From Bacillus sp. ISL-45 (GTDB lineage Bacteria; Bacillota; Bacilli; Bacillales; Cytobacillaceae): DNA of 64,000 bases. Within the stretch, counting starts at the first letter, position 1; every line of letters begins with the position of its first letter. Location: assembly GCF_018613195.1 (NCBI RefSeq), contig NZ_JAGGQQ010000009.1:248001-312000 (forward strand). Reading direction: 5' to 3'. Positions 46,077 to 54,088 of this stretch are shown here, piece after piece. Under the pieces are notes generated by a model that saw nothing but the letters and a program-made list of their open reading frames with translations, did not search any database and was not told the origin of the DNA. The translations under genes and the position numbers were made by a program.

Positions 46077-46628
46077 ATGAATAAAATAATGTATCTAGAA
46101 TTTGAGCGCTGTATAGGATGCCGTGCCTGCCAGGCAGCCTGCCGTGAATGTGGGGACCATGATGCCAAGGAACGGAACTATGTAGAATATGTTGACTTCA
46201 CTGAATCTCGCCAGACATTCCCGATGCTGTGCATGCAATGTAAAGACCCTGCATGTGCGCGTGTCTGCCCGGCAAATGCGATTCAGATCACGGATGAGGG
46301 CGTCGTGCTTTCAGCAATGGAGGAAAAATGTATCGGATGCCGCAACTGTACATTCGGCTGCCCATTCGGCATTCCTAAGTTCGATTTCGAAACGAACAAA
46401 ATGTACAAATGCGATATGTGCTATGACAGAACGCGTCATGATATTGCGCCAATGTGTGCATCTGTCTGCCCGAGTGATGCGATCCGCTTCATCGACTTTG
46501 ATGAAATGCAGCAGCTGCGCAGAAGACGTACCCAAATGAACCTGGTTGAAGGGAAAAAGCCGCAAGAGGGCAATAAATGGGATTACGTACCTGAATTCTT
46601 CGGAGTTTATACGGATTCACAGTCATAA
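46077..46628 (+). CDS. Four-cluster ferredoxin-type electron transfer subunit
   Basis: 183 residues with four Cys groups typical of DmsB/NrfC/FdhB-type subunits: CIGCRACQAACREC, CMQCKDPACARVCP, CIGCRNCTFGCP and CDMCYDRTRHDIAPMCASVCP, enough for four 4Fe-4S clusters. No Tat signal or membrane anchor, so it should sit on the cytosolic side between the cytochrome and the molybdenum subunit. RBS AGGAGG, 14 nt after the catalytic gene. A terminator closes this transcription unit. Confidence 0.92.
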   Translation: MNKIMYLEFERCIGCRACQAACRECGDHDAKERNYVEYVDFTESRQTFPMLCMQCKDPACARVCPANAIQITDEGVVLSAMEEKCIGCRNCTFGCPFGIPKFDFETNKMYKCDMCYDRTRHDIAPMCASVCPSDAIRFIDFDEMQQLRRRRTQMNLVEGKKPQEGNKWDYVPEFFGVYTDSQS

Positions 46629-46634
46629 TTTAAT

Positions 46635-46685
46635 GGAGCCGGCCGGAAAAGAGCGCTAAGTTCATTAGGGCCGGCTCTATTTTTG
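46635..46685 (+). terminator. Terminator after the ferredoxin subunit gene
   Basis: GAGCCGGCC pairs with GGCCGGCTC, then TATTTTT; separates the molybdoenzyme genes from the ATPase-Rieske genes. Confidence 0.8.
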
Positions 46686-46700
46686 GACTGATTTTCACGA

Positions 46701-46840
46701 TATTGGCGAAAATTTGATTTTATTGGCGGTTTTCACAAGTTTATTGGCGAAAATCTGATTTTATTGGCGATGTTCACATGTTTATTGGCGAAAATAAAAA
46801 AATATTGGCGAACTGGAAATTTCCGGCGGTTTTTTCCAGC
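46701..46840 (+). repeat. TATTGGCG 20/21-nt array with terminal hairpin
   Basis: TATTGGCG at 46701, 46721, 46742, 46762, 46783 and 46803 (spacing 20, 21, 20, 21, 20). Inter-unit text alternates between GAAAATYTGATTTT and a TTCACA-GTTT type, a 41 nt higher-order repeat. The last unit continues as GAACTGGAAATTTCC...TTTTTTCCAGC, the hairpin shared with other arrays. Confidence 0.88.
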
Positions 46841-46906
46841 AAAGGTTTCAACCAATTTTAGATAAGGTAGGGAATTATAACCCATCCAAAAAAGAGGTGC
46901 TTTCAA

Positions 46907-47647
46907 ATGTTAAAAGGAAATGTGCTGGCAGTGACAAGCGGCAAGGGCGGAGTTGGCAAGTCTTCATTATCAGTGAATCTTGCGCTTGCGCTGCAAAATC
47001 TTGGCAAGTCAGTCGCGATCATCGACCTTGATATATACGGATTCAGTGTACCGAAAATACTTAATATAGATGCAAAACCAAAAACGTTCAACGGAAAAAT
47101 CATTCCGGTTGAGGCGTACGGCATTAAAGTAATGTCCATGGGCTTCCTTGTGAAGGACAATGAACCGATTGTCTGGCGCGGCCCGATGCTTGGAAAAATG
47201 ATTCAGCACTTTACAGAGGATGTGCTGTGGGGAGAAATGGATTATTTCATCCTTGATATGCCTCCTGGGACGGGCGATGTCGCCCTTGACATGCACCTGA
47301 TGATTCCGCAGAGCAAGGAAATCGTCGTGACGATACCGCATAAGGCTGCTTCATTCGTAGCGGAACGTGCCGGATCAATGGCGATTAAGAGCAAGCATGA
47401 AGTGATCGGCGTGGTTGAAAATATGTCCTACTTCAAGCCTGAAGACAGTGACCAGAAGTACTATATTTTCGGAAAAGGCGGCGGCGAGGAACTGGCTTCA
47501 CAGCTTGGCACGGATTTGCTCGGGCAGCTGCCAATCCAGGAAGCCGATGAGAACAGTGAAACGCCTGCTATCGCTGCAGAGAATACTGTGCTATTCAAGG
47601 AATATCTAAACCTGGCAGAAAAAATCGATGCAAAGTTTCAGCTCTAG
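46907..47647 (+). CDS. SalA/Mrp-family P-loop ATPase without the N-terminal domain
   Basis: 246 residues. Deviant Walker [20 protein letters not shown] at the N-terminus, switch [17 protein letters not shown] and the family block [15 protein letters not shown]. It aligns with the ATPase part of B. subtilis SalA and ApbC/Mrp but lacks the DUF59 N-terminal domain. The Fe-S-binding CxxC usual in ApbC before [11 protein letters not shown] reads KPEDSDQ, so a cluster-carrier role like ApbC is doubtful. It lies 18 nt before the Rieske gene; a maturation role for this cluster is inferred. RBS GAGGTG. Confidence 0.85.
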   Translation: MLKGNVLAVTSGKGGVGKSSLSVNLALALQNLGKSVAIIDLDIYGFSVPKILNIDAKPKTFNGKIIPVEAYGIKVMSMGFLVKDNEPIVWRGPMLGKMIQHFTEDVLWGEMDYFILDMPPGTGDVALDMHLMIPQSKEIVVTIPHKAASFVAERAGSMAIKSKHEVIGVVENMSYFKPEDSDQKYYIFGKGGGEELASQLGTDLLGQLPIQEADENSETPAIAAENTVLFKEYLNLAEKIDAKFQL

Positions 47648-47665
47648 GAACAGGAGGATTTGGTT

Positions 47666-48193
47666 ATGAGTGATGATAAAAAAAAGACCCATCATGAAGA
47701 TGATAAGGATATGATCAAGCTGATCGATAACCTGAACAGGAAAGACGATGTCCATTTGAATAGAAGGGCATTCCTGAAGGCATCTTTTGGCGCAACTGTT
47801 GCGATCGGACTGGCAACGACTCCATTCGGTATTTTCACCTTCCTGCGCGATGAAAATGGTGAAGTGAAGCGAGTGGAAATCACAGATATCGATGATCTGG
47901 CAGTCGGGGAATCAAGAAACTTTAACTATCCAACGAAGAACGAACCAGCAATTTTGGTCAGGACACCGGAGGACAAATTTGTTGCCTACAACAATAAATG
48001 CACACATCTTCAATGCCCGGTCTTTTACGAGCATAAGGAAAATGTCCTTCTTTGCCCATGCCATAAAGGATACTTTAACGTAGACAGCGGACATCCGATG
48101 GCAGGTCCGCCACAGCGCGAGCTTCCAAAAATCCTTCTTGAAATCAAAGATGGCAAGGTGTTCGCAGTAGGGAGGGAAGTAAGGCATGGATAA
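47666..48193 (+). CDS. Tat-targeted Rieske 2Fe-2S protein
   Basis: 175 residues. Near residue 32 a twin-arginine motif (NRRAFLKASFG) precedes a membrane anchor (ATVAIGLATTPFGIF); the Rieske centre follows as CTHLQC (about residue 112) and CPCHKGYF (about 130), with two Cys and two His ligands, and HPMAGPPQREL closing the loop. Expected on the outer face of the membrane. It resembles QcrA, but no cytochrome b6/QcrBC follows; its neighbours are the ATPase and two small proteins. ATG 47666 sits 8 nt after CAGGAGG. Confidence 0.9.
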   Translation: MSDDKKKTHHEDDKDMIKLIDNLNRKDDVHLNRRAFLKASFGATVAIGLATTPFGIFTFLRDENGEVKRVEITDIDDLAVGESRNFNYPTKNEPAILVRTPEDKFVAYNNKCTHLQCPVFYEHKENVLLCPCHKGYFNVDSGHPMAGPPQRELPKILLEIKDGKVFAVGREVRHG

Positions 48194-48383
48194 AAAACGA
48201 ATTGCGTTTTTCTCGATTTTCCTGTTCCTTGCCATCAATGTATTCTCGCTTTCAAATGCAATCGAGGGCTATTATGGACACGAAGATGAGCGTGTATATG
48301 GCGCGGTTGCTGTTGCGCTGATTTCCACTATCCTGGCAACAACAGCCTTCTTCATCTGGAGGAAGGCAGAGTATAAAAAGTAA
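48186..48383 (+). CDS. Small two-helix membrane protein
   Basis: 65 residues: two hydrophobic helices (IAFFSIFLFLAINVFSLSNA and AVAVALISTILATTAFFIWR) joined by a charged loop EGYYGHEDERVYG. Overlaps the Rieske gene by 8 nt, with GGAGGGAAG upstream, so translationally coupled. Family not recognised; probably a membrane partner of the Rieske protein. Confidence 0.75.
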   Translation: MDKKRIAFFSIFLFLAINVFSLSNAIEGYYGHEDERVYGAVAVALISTILATTAFFIWRKAEYKK

Positions 48384-48494
48384 GCTGGTGGCGATGATAA
48401 AAAGAGAGCTCTTTTGAGATTGGAAACAAGTTCCGCAGTATTTGGAACTGGTTGCATAACCATTACGAAAAGAGTTTTAAAGGGAGGATTGAAC

Positions 48495-48716
48495 ATGGTT
48501 TCCCATTCTTTTTTTCATCACGACAGCAAAAAAGAATCAATTGAGGAAGTACTTGAAAGTTCCGTCGAAATTGAAGAAGATTTGATGCGTACTTACTTAA
48601 TTACGGCTGAACGAGTCCATGACGATCCTGTGCTGAAGGAACGCCTTGAAAACTTCGCGGAAGGAAATGCGAAACGGACAAAGCAACTGCTTGATGAATT
48701 GAAAAAAGGCAAATAA
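48495..48716 (+). CDS. Small helical protein
   Basis: 73 residues from an ATG 8 nt after AGGGAGG; further upstream in-frame codons lack a site. Starts MVSHSFFHHDSKKES, then two amphipathic helices (IEEVLESSVEIEEDLMRTYL and VLKERLENFAEGNAKRTKQL), reminiscent of half a ferritin/rubrerythrin-like bundle, though the full metal motif is not present. About 110 nt after the small membrane protein and closed by a terminator; it may belong to the same transcript. Confidence 0.7.
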   Translation: MVSHSFFHHDSKKESIEEVLESSVEIEEDLMRTYLITAERVHDDPVLKERLENFAEGNAKRTKQLLDELKKGK

Positions 48717-48717
48717 A

Positions 48718-48748
48718 GAAGCAGCGGAATTTTCCGCTGCTTTTCTAT
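48718..48748 (+). terminator. Terminator of the Rieske cluster
   Basis: GAAGCAGCGGAA-TTTTCCGCTGCTTTTC hairpin with a T-rich tail. Confidence 0.85.
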
Positions 48749-48765
48749 ATAATGTTTTCGCTCTG

Positions 48766-49275
48766 TTAGCTAAACTGGTTAGTGGGTATAATCTTAATAT
48801 TTTCTCCTTCGAACTTCCTTTCACCAAAAAGGGTAATCAAGGTACAGCTTTTGATTCGGAACGGGCTTTCAGCGATTTCATACTCAGCAAGCAAGCCGGA
48901 TCCCAGTTCTTCACCCTCTGGATTCATTGCCTGCACGTTCTGGCCTTCAAGTGTCCTTAGTTTGGCTTTCATCAGGAATACCTTCCACTCTTCCCAATTC
49001 TTGATCAAAAACGCCTTCTCACCATTCTCCAGATAGCCGAGCTGGCAGCCTCTTTCGTCGATGGCGGCTTCGTTTCCATAGCTGAGCTCCATGATCAAAT
49101 CCCGTAAAAATTGAAATTCATCGAGGTCAAGATAGGGGTCAATCTGGAACTCGACTTCATTTCCTGTCTCTTTGATTGCAGCAAGTGTCTTATTATTTCT
49201 TATAACTGATGTGTTTTTGATATGTTCGGATTTAATATGTTCGAGGGGAGTGCCCATAAGTTTCAAAGTAAGCAT
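48766..49275 (-). CDS. Hypothetical 169-residue protein
   Basis: Not recognised. Soluble, acidic, no signal peptide; starts MLTLKLMGTPLEHIKSEHIK and contains FQIDPYLDLDEFQFLRDLI and GERKFEGENIKIIPT. ATG 49275 has AAGGAG 6 nt upstream; the open frame reaches further but without a site. Monocistronic, convergent with the Rieske cluster. Confidence 0.7.
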   Translation of the reverse strand: MLTLKLMGTPLEHIKSEHIKNTSVIRNNKTLAAIKETGNEVEFQIDPYLDLDEFQFLRDLIMELSYGNEAAIDERGCQLGYLENGEKAFLIKNWEEWKVFLMKAKLRTLEGQNVQAMNPEGEELGSGLLAEYEIAESPFRIKSCTLITLFGERKFEGENIKIIPTNQFS

Positions 49276-49649
49276 AATAATCTCCTTTTTTGCGATCGTC
49301 TTGTTACCTTTATTATAATGATTTTGCCCTATCTGCGGTGTGTCAAACTTCATTTCTTACCCATAAATTGCGGGTATAGTTCGAAAGCTATAGGTAACAG
49401 GATTATTCGACAATAACTGGCAAATATTTGGATTTTTTATTAAAAAGGTTACAAATTTGGCGATGCTTGTAGCGAAACTGAAAGCTGGCTGAAATCTTGA
49501 ATGAAAAATAGTTTGATAGAATACAATGATAAGGTTTGAGCGCAAGCCAGCAAAGGGAAAAAGAACAGTTAGCTAATACAAATTTTTATGTCTGAAGGAG
49601 TCTGAAGGCTTTTTTTGGATTGATATTTTGAAGAGGTCGGAGGAAAGTC
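49276..49649. other. Intergenic region between divergent genes
   Basis: 374 nt. It contains an imperfect palindrome TATAG-TTCGAAAG-CTATA (49375-49392), perhaps a regulator site, and the promoter regions of both flanking genes, which I cannot place with confidence. No open frame or repeat family member seen. Confidence 0.5.
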
Positions 49650-52394
49650 ATGACATTTGAAGAGCAATTAATCAAAAAGTCGTATTATGAAACTTTTATG
49701 GAATCTGGGAACAGGGCACACCCTGTCCGTGTACTCGGGGAGCTTTACCTTGAAGAGCAGAAGAATGATATGCCTGATTTGTCATACATCCGTTTTGCTC
49801 AGGGGGAGGTCTATTTTCATAACAAGGACTACGAAGCGGCGATTTTTAAGTGGGAGAATATTACGAATGAGCTGGAGCCGTGGGCGAAAAAGAACATGGG
49901 GGATGCCTTTCTGGAGATTGGTCTGCTCACATCTGCAGAGGACCTGTACCTGTCGATCGAAACGGAGAGCAATATTCTGAGGATTGAAAGCGGCCTGCAG
50001 CTATTGACGCTTTACCTAGAGCAGGGAGAGCTTGACAAAGCAGTTGCTGTTATCAAGAAATCAGTGACGCTTGATCCGGATTATCCGGGTGTAACGGAAA
50101 TAGCCCGCGCTTTCTTTGAAGAGCACCAGGACTGGGAAAATGCTGTCGAATTGGCGGTCAATGAAGGTGTTCGAACCGGTTCGCCTAAATGGTTCGACGT
50201 CTTGAATCAGTATGTAGAACAGGGGCATACCATCCAATTCTCACCGGATTATTTTAGCGAGGCATTATCCGTCCTATTCCAGGTGGACCGAAGCCGGTTT
50301 GAACAGCTCGCTGTCTCATTGTGGGAAAGCTACAAAGACCAAAGCTCATACATGACATGGCTGAGGGAATTTAACCAATTGTTCAGCGGGATGGACGGCA
50401 ATAGAAGAGACGGATGGACTCATCTTTCTGCTGCCTATCAGGACACCTATTTCGAGTTGATTAATGGGGATCGATTGATTAAGGAAATTTCACCGTTGAT
50501 TCCGGAGTTGCTGACTAACTGGCTCAAAATAACAAGTCCTGTTAACAGCCTTGTGTCGGCATCATCGATTATAGCGTGGAATGAAGTATTTCCAGGGACC
50601 ATTACCGCGTCGGCAATTCACGATGCCGAGAATCTTGTGCTGAATTCGCGCGAATACCATGATGGCTACGAGGATAGCATGCAGCTATTTGAAACAATCA
50701 TTAAATGGGCAGAGAATCATGAGATAGAGGTAGGCAACAGGATTAAGTGGCTGGTTCAGGAGCTGCAGGAATCCAATGTCCATAATCTGCTGATCGCCGG
50801 TTTATCTGGCAATGGAAAGTCTTCCTTCGTCAATACCATTATTGGGGAAGAACTGATTACATCTCCTACTGCGGCGGTCATCCGGTTCACGAACGAGGAG
50901 AATCAGGAAATCCATGAAATCACCGATACGGACGTCCGCCAAATCACGGATATCGAGGACTTCAAGGAAAGTGCAGGAGTTCGCCGACAGAACCATAAAA
51001 ATGAAACGATCATTGATTTCAGAGCTGAGTTTCCGTTCCTGCGCGACCATGGACTGGCGCTGATTGATACTCCTGGAGTCAATCGCAATAACTATGACAA
51101 TCACCCGTTGTACAATTACCTGAGGTTTGCAGATAGCTTACTTTTTGTGCTCAATGCCAATGATCCTTTTACGGAAAAAGAAAGGGAAATCCTCTCGAAA
51201 ATTTCAGAGTACTTCCCGCAGCTTCCAATACACTTCCTGTTGAATAAAATAGATTCAATATACAGTCAGCAGGAGGCAATAGAAGTTTTTGACCAAACAT
51301 GGGCTGAAATCAGCCAATACTATCCTGACGCAAAAATGTTTGCTTTCTCAGCTAACTATGATCTAGGCAAGCAGCTGAAAGATTTCTCTGATTTTATTAA
51401 AACAAACAACAGGACATTCGACATCGAGCAGGAGCGCACAGCAAAACTGCAATTCTTTGTCAGAAGGGCCATTACGTATTTGCTTGATAAACGGATTGAA
51501 ATTGAGAACAACCATATGGAAACAATTAACTGGAACGAAGAAATGGTGAGCAAGCTGAACGGTGCCATCAACCAGCTGGGAGACATTGAAGAAGAGAAAT
51601 CGAAATCCATTCAGAAGTCATACCGTAAAATCAAGGATGAGACCCGTGCGGAAATCATTGAAAAAATCCCGGAGATCCTTCGCAGTTGTTCTGAATTGGT
51701 GACAGAGGATACCGATTTCGGAAAAATCCATACTGAAATGGATGAAGCAATGAACAAGAAGATTAGGGAATATCTTGATGAAACCGTTTTGCCGAAATTC
51801 CATGAAGATTTGCAGGGCTGGATTCAGCATTCGAAGGACGAATTCGAGCATAGCCAAAACTACTTGAATGAAATGGCCGAGGGCTTTAACTCGATGTATG
51901 GAGATGAACGGATCAGTCTTGACTGTGATTTCAGGGTGCTTGATGACTGGCGCCGCGATGCAAGCCGGATGACGAACGGTGTACACTATGAAAATGTCAA
52001 CATCATGAACCGCCCGACGCCGCAGCAGTTCTTCCTGAAAAGCGCCGGCAAGCTGCTTGGCGTGCTGCCGCAAAATAATGCGATGCTTTATAACCGTTAC
52101 AAAACCTATCTGGAGTCAGAAGACTATTATGATATCGGCGTAACCATCGCGAAAAGATTCCTGCAGCAATTCGAGATTTTTGAAAAATCGATTGAACGCG
52201 ATGTGAACCTGTTCTTCAAAAACCCATTCAATGTACTGGAAGAAGCAGTAGAAGAAGCCAAATCGGAAATCGATTATGGCAAGGCGGAACTTGAAAAAAT
52301 GAGGATCAACCCGGAACTGTACCGCGACCCATTGACACTGTACGAAGTAAAGCTCCGACAGTTTGAATGGATGACCGCGGCAGGCAGAGGTTAA
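49650..52394 (+). CDS. TPR-containing dynamin-like GTPase
   Basis: 914 residues. The first 200 residues are helical TPR-like repeats (VYFHNKDYEAAIFKWEN, LEQGELDKAVAVIKKS, DPDYPGVTEIARAFFE). A GTPase domain follows: G1 GLSGNGKSS near 384, a probable G2 Thr in LITSPTAAVI, G3 LIDTPGVN near 473, G4 LLNKID near 531. The rest (about 600-914) is long helices as in a dynamin stalk. The order suggests a bacterial dynamin-like protein acting on membranes; it is not B. subtilis DynA (two fused dynamins). Start behind GTCGGAGG. Monocistronic; role unknown. Confidence 0.8.
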   Translation: MTFEEQLIKKSYYETFMESGNRAHPVRVLGELYLEEQKNDMPDLSYIRFAQGEVYFHNKDYEAAIFKWENITNELEPWAKKNMGDAFLEIGLLTSAEDLYLSIETESNILRIESGLQLLTLYLEQGELDKAVAVIKKSVTLDPDYPGVTEIARAFFEEHQDWENAVELAVNEGVRTGSPKWFDVLNQYVEQGHTIQFSPDYFSEALSVLFQVDRSRFEQLAVSLWESYKDQSSYMTWLREFNQLFSGMDGNRRDGWTHLSAAYQDTYFELINGDRLIKEISPLIPELLTNWLKITSPVNSLVSASSIIAWNEVFPGTITASAIHDAENLVLNSREYHDGYEDSMQLFETIIKWAENHEIEVGNRIKWLVQELQESNVHNLLIAGLSGNGKSSFVNTIIGEELITSPTAAVIRFTNEENQEIHEITDTDVRQITDIEDFKESAGVRRQNHKNETIIDFRAEFPFLRDHGLALIDTPGVNRNNYDNHPLYNYLRFADSLLFVLNANDPFTEKEREILSKISEYFPQLPIHFLLNKIDSIYSQQEAIEVFDQTWAEISQYYPDAKMFAFSANYDLGKQLKDFSDFIKTNNRTFDIEQERTAKLQFFVRRAITYLLDKRIEIENNHMETINWNEEMVSKLNGAINQLGDIEEEKSKSIQKSYRKIKDETRAEIIEKIPEILRSCSELVTEDTDFGKIHTEMDEAMNKKIREYLDETVLPKFHEDLQGWIQHSKDEFEHSQNYLNEMAEGFNSMYGDERISLDCDFRVLDDWRRDASRMTNGVHYENVNIMNRPTPQQFFLKSAGKLLGVLPQNNAMLYNRYKTYLESEDYYDIGVTIAKRFLQQFEIFEKSIERDVNLFFKNPFNVLEEAVEEAKSEIDYGKAELEKMRINPELYRDPLTLYEVKLRQFEWMTAAGRG

Positions 52395-52476
52395 GCGGAA
52401 AAGGAGGATTCCGATTTGGGGTCTTCCTTTTTGCTGCTTGAAGTAAAAAGAATAAAATTTAATTTTCATAATAATA

Positions 52477-52505
52477 TTGACAATATGAGTATAGGAGTTT
52501 AAAGT
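52477..52505 (+). promoter_or_regulatory. SigA promoter of the SAM-riboswitch operon
   Basis: TTGACA, 17 nt spacer, TAAAGT; transcription would begin some 35 nt before the aptamer. Confidence 0.65.
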
Positions 52506-52544
52506 AAAATTTATCGATTTGCAACATTAACTCAATAAAGAAAT

Positions 52545-52656
52545 TCTCTTATCAAGAGTGGCAGAGGGACTGGCCCTGTGACGCCCAGCAACCGTTCCAG
52601 ATGGAATTGGTGCTAAATCCTGCAAAACAATTTTTTGTTTTGAAAGATAAGAGAGG
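52545..52656 (+). promoter_or_regulatory. SAM-I (S-box) riboswitch
   Basis: P1 is TCTCTTATC (52545) with GATAAGAGA (52646). Conserved core: CAAGAGTGGCAGAGGGACTG, GGCCCTGTGACGCCCAGCAA, CC, then GGTGCTAAATCCTGC and GAAAGATAAG. The 3' side of P1, AAGAGAGG (52649-52656), is the exact complement of CCTCTCTT (52688-52695) in the terminator, so antiterminator and P1 compete as in known S-boxes: SAM turns the operon off. Confidence 0.95.
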
Positions 52657-52684
52657 AATCCGACTTTGCATTTTATTGCGTTTG

Positions 52685-52715
52685 AAACCTCTCTTTTCTG
52701 GAGAGGTTTTTTTAT
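52685..52715 (+). terminator. S-box-controlled terminator
   Basis: AACCTCTC-TTTTCTG-GAGAGGTT followed by a T run; expression platform of the SAM-I aptamer. Confidence 0.92.
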
Positions 52716-52755
52716 TTGTTTTAAATAAGCAAATCAATCAAAGGGGGAGAATCAG

Positions 52756-53853
52756 ATGAAAAAAGGAATTAAAAAAGTATTTTTAGGTGCAGTTGCTTCT
52801 GCTTTGCTGCTGACAGGCTGCGGCGGCGGAGAGACGAAGACGGCCAGCGGACCTGTAGAAGGTGTTCCTGATCGATTTGCCAAAGGGGAGGAAGTCAAAA
52901 TCAAAGTCATCCGCAAGATTGGCGGAGATGACCATACAGCGCAATTTTTAGCCGGAGCGAAAGCAGAAGGGGAAGCGCTCGGCTTCAAGGTAGATGTCTT
53001 CACAGCGAATGGAGATACAGCCAAATTCCATGATGCAATCAACCAGGGGCTGCAGCAGGATTATGATGGATTCATCATTTCCCATGGAGATGACGCAGCT
53101 ACTGTAGATGATGTGAAAAAATTAGTTGAAAAAGGCAAAAGCGTCGTAACTTTCGATTCAAATCCGGATTTGGCTCAGGTAGAGGGAGTCACACTTACAT
53201 CCCAGGATGATGAGGCTCTCGCCACGCAGGCACTAGACCAGCTTGTGAAGGACCAAAATGGAGAAGCGAATATCGTTTACCTCTGGGTTGATGGCTTCCC
53301 GCCAATGGTCAGAAGAAATAAAGTTTACCAGGAAACCTTGAAGGCAAACCCAGGAATTAAAGAGGTTGAGAGATTCGGAGTGGCCGCTGCTGATACAAGT
53401 GTCCAAACGCAGAATGCTGTGGCCGCGATGCTCAATAAGCATCCAAAAGGAGAAATCGACGCAATTTTCGCGACGTGGGACGCTTTTGCGATCGGCGCAG
53501 CACGTGCCATTAAGGAAGCTGGCCGCGATGAAATCAAGATCTACGGAATTGATGTTTCCAATGCTGATCTGCAGGAAATTCAGGGAGAAGGCAGCCCATG
53601 GAAATATACAGCAGCTGTCGATCCGAAGCTGATCGGGGAAGTGAATATGAGATTGCTGGCGAAGAAGCTGGCTGGCGAGGAAACACCAGCAACCTATGAC
53701 CTTGAAGCATCACTGATTTCACAGGAACAGCTGCAGCAGTCAAAAAATCCGGTGAACATGGTCAATCTTGCTGAAATCATCGAAGGCTGGGGCGAATCAG
53801 ACGCATTTTTGGAAGATTGGATGGAGAAATTGAAGGATCACTATAAGAAATAA
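52756..53853 (+). CDS. Sugar-type ABC transporter substrate-binding lipoprotein under SAM control
   Basis: 365 residues. Lipoprotein signal with lipobox LLTGCGG (Cys about 22), then a periplasmic-binding-protein type I fold (VIRKIGGDDHTAQFLAGAKA, GFIISHGDDAATVDDVKKLV, TFDSNPDL, AIFATWDAFAIGAARAIKEA, YGIDVSNADLQ), as in ribose/LsrB-like proteins. The S-box upstream ties uptake to methionine/SAM shortage, so a sulfur-containing ribose derivative such as 5-methylthioribose, or another SAM by-product, is a better guess than ribose. RBS AAGGGGGAG. First gene of a three-gene importer. Confidence 0.9.
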   Translation: MKKGIKKVFLGAVASALLLTGCGGGETKTASGPVEGVPDRFAKGEEVKIKVIRKIGGDDHTAQFLAGAKAEGEALGFKVDVFTANGDTAKFHDAINQGLQQDYDGFIISHGDDAATVDDVKKLVEKGKSVVTFDSNPDLAQVEGVTLTSQDDEALATQALDQLVKDQNGEANIVYLWVDGFPPMVRRNKVYQETLKANPGIKEVERFGVAAADTSVQTQNAVAAMLNKHPKGEIDAIFATWDAFAIGAARAIKEAGRDEIKIYGIDVSNADLQEIQGEGSPWKYTAAVDPKLIGEVNMRLLAKKLAGEETPATYDLEASLISQEQLQQSKNPVNMVNLAEIIEGWGESDAFLEDWMEKLKDHYKK

Positions 53854-53879
53854 CCAATAAAAAGGTTGGTTTAGAATTT

Positions 53880-54018
53880 TATAGCGAAAAAATTGGTTTT
53901 ATAGCGACTTTTCCCATTTTATAGCGACTTTCCCAATTATATAGCGACTTTTCCGATTTTATAGCGGAAATCTCATTTTTATAGCGAATTGGAAATTTCA
54001 CGCGATTTTTTCCAGTTC
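53880..54018 (+). repeat. TATAGCGA 20-nt array with terminal hairpin
   Basis: TATAG at 53880, 53900, 53920, 53940, 53960 and 53980: six units at exactly 20 nt. The last leads into GAATTGGAAATTTC...TTTTTTCCAGTT, the same hairpin as the arrays at 12514 and 46701. It lies inside the importer operon, between the binding-protein and ATPase genes. Confidence 0.9.
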
Positions 54019-54029
54019 AGCGAACAAAG

Positions 54030-54064
54030 CAGACACTCTCAAAAAAAAGAGTGTCTGTTTTACA
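54030..54064 (+). terminator. Intra-operon terminator
   Basis: CAGACACTCT pairs with AGAGTGTCTG, followed by TTTTAC, 25 nt before the ATPase gene. Partial termination would leave the binding protein in excess over the ATPase and permease. Confidence 0.8.
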
Positions 54065-54088
54065 GATTGATAGGGAGGAGGAACCTGG

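Noticed and set aside
47666-48383. Menaquinol:cytochrome c reductase (qcrABC) operon
   Set aside because: Only a Rieske protein is present; no cytochrome b6 or QcrC follows, and the neighbours are an ATPase and small proteins.
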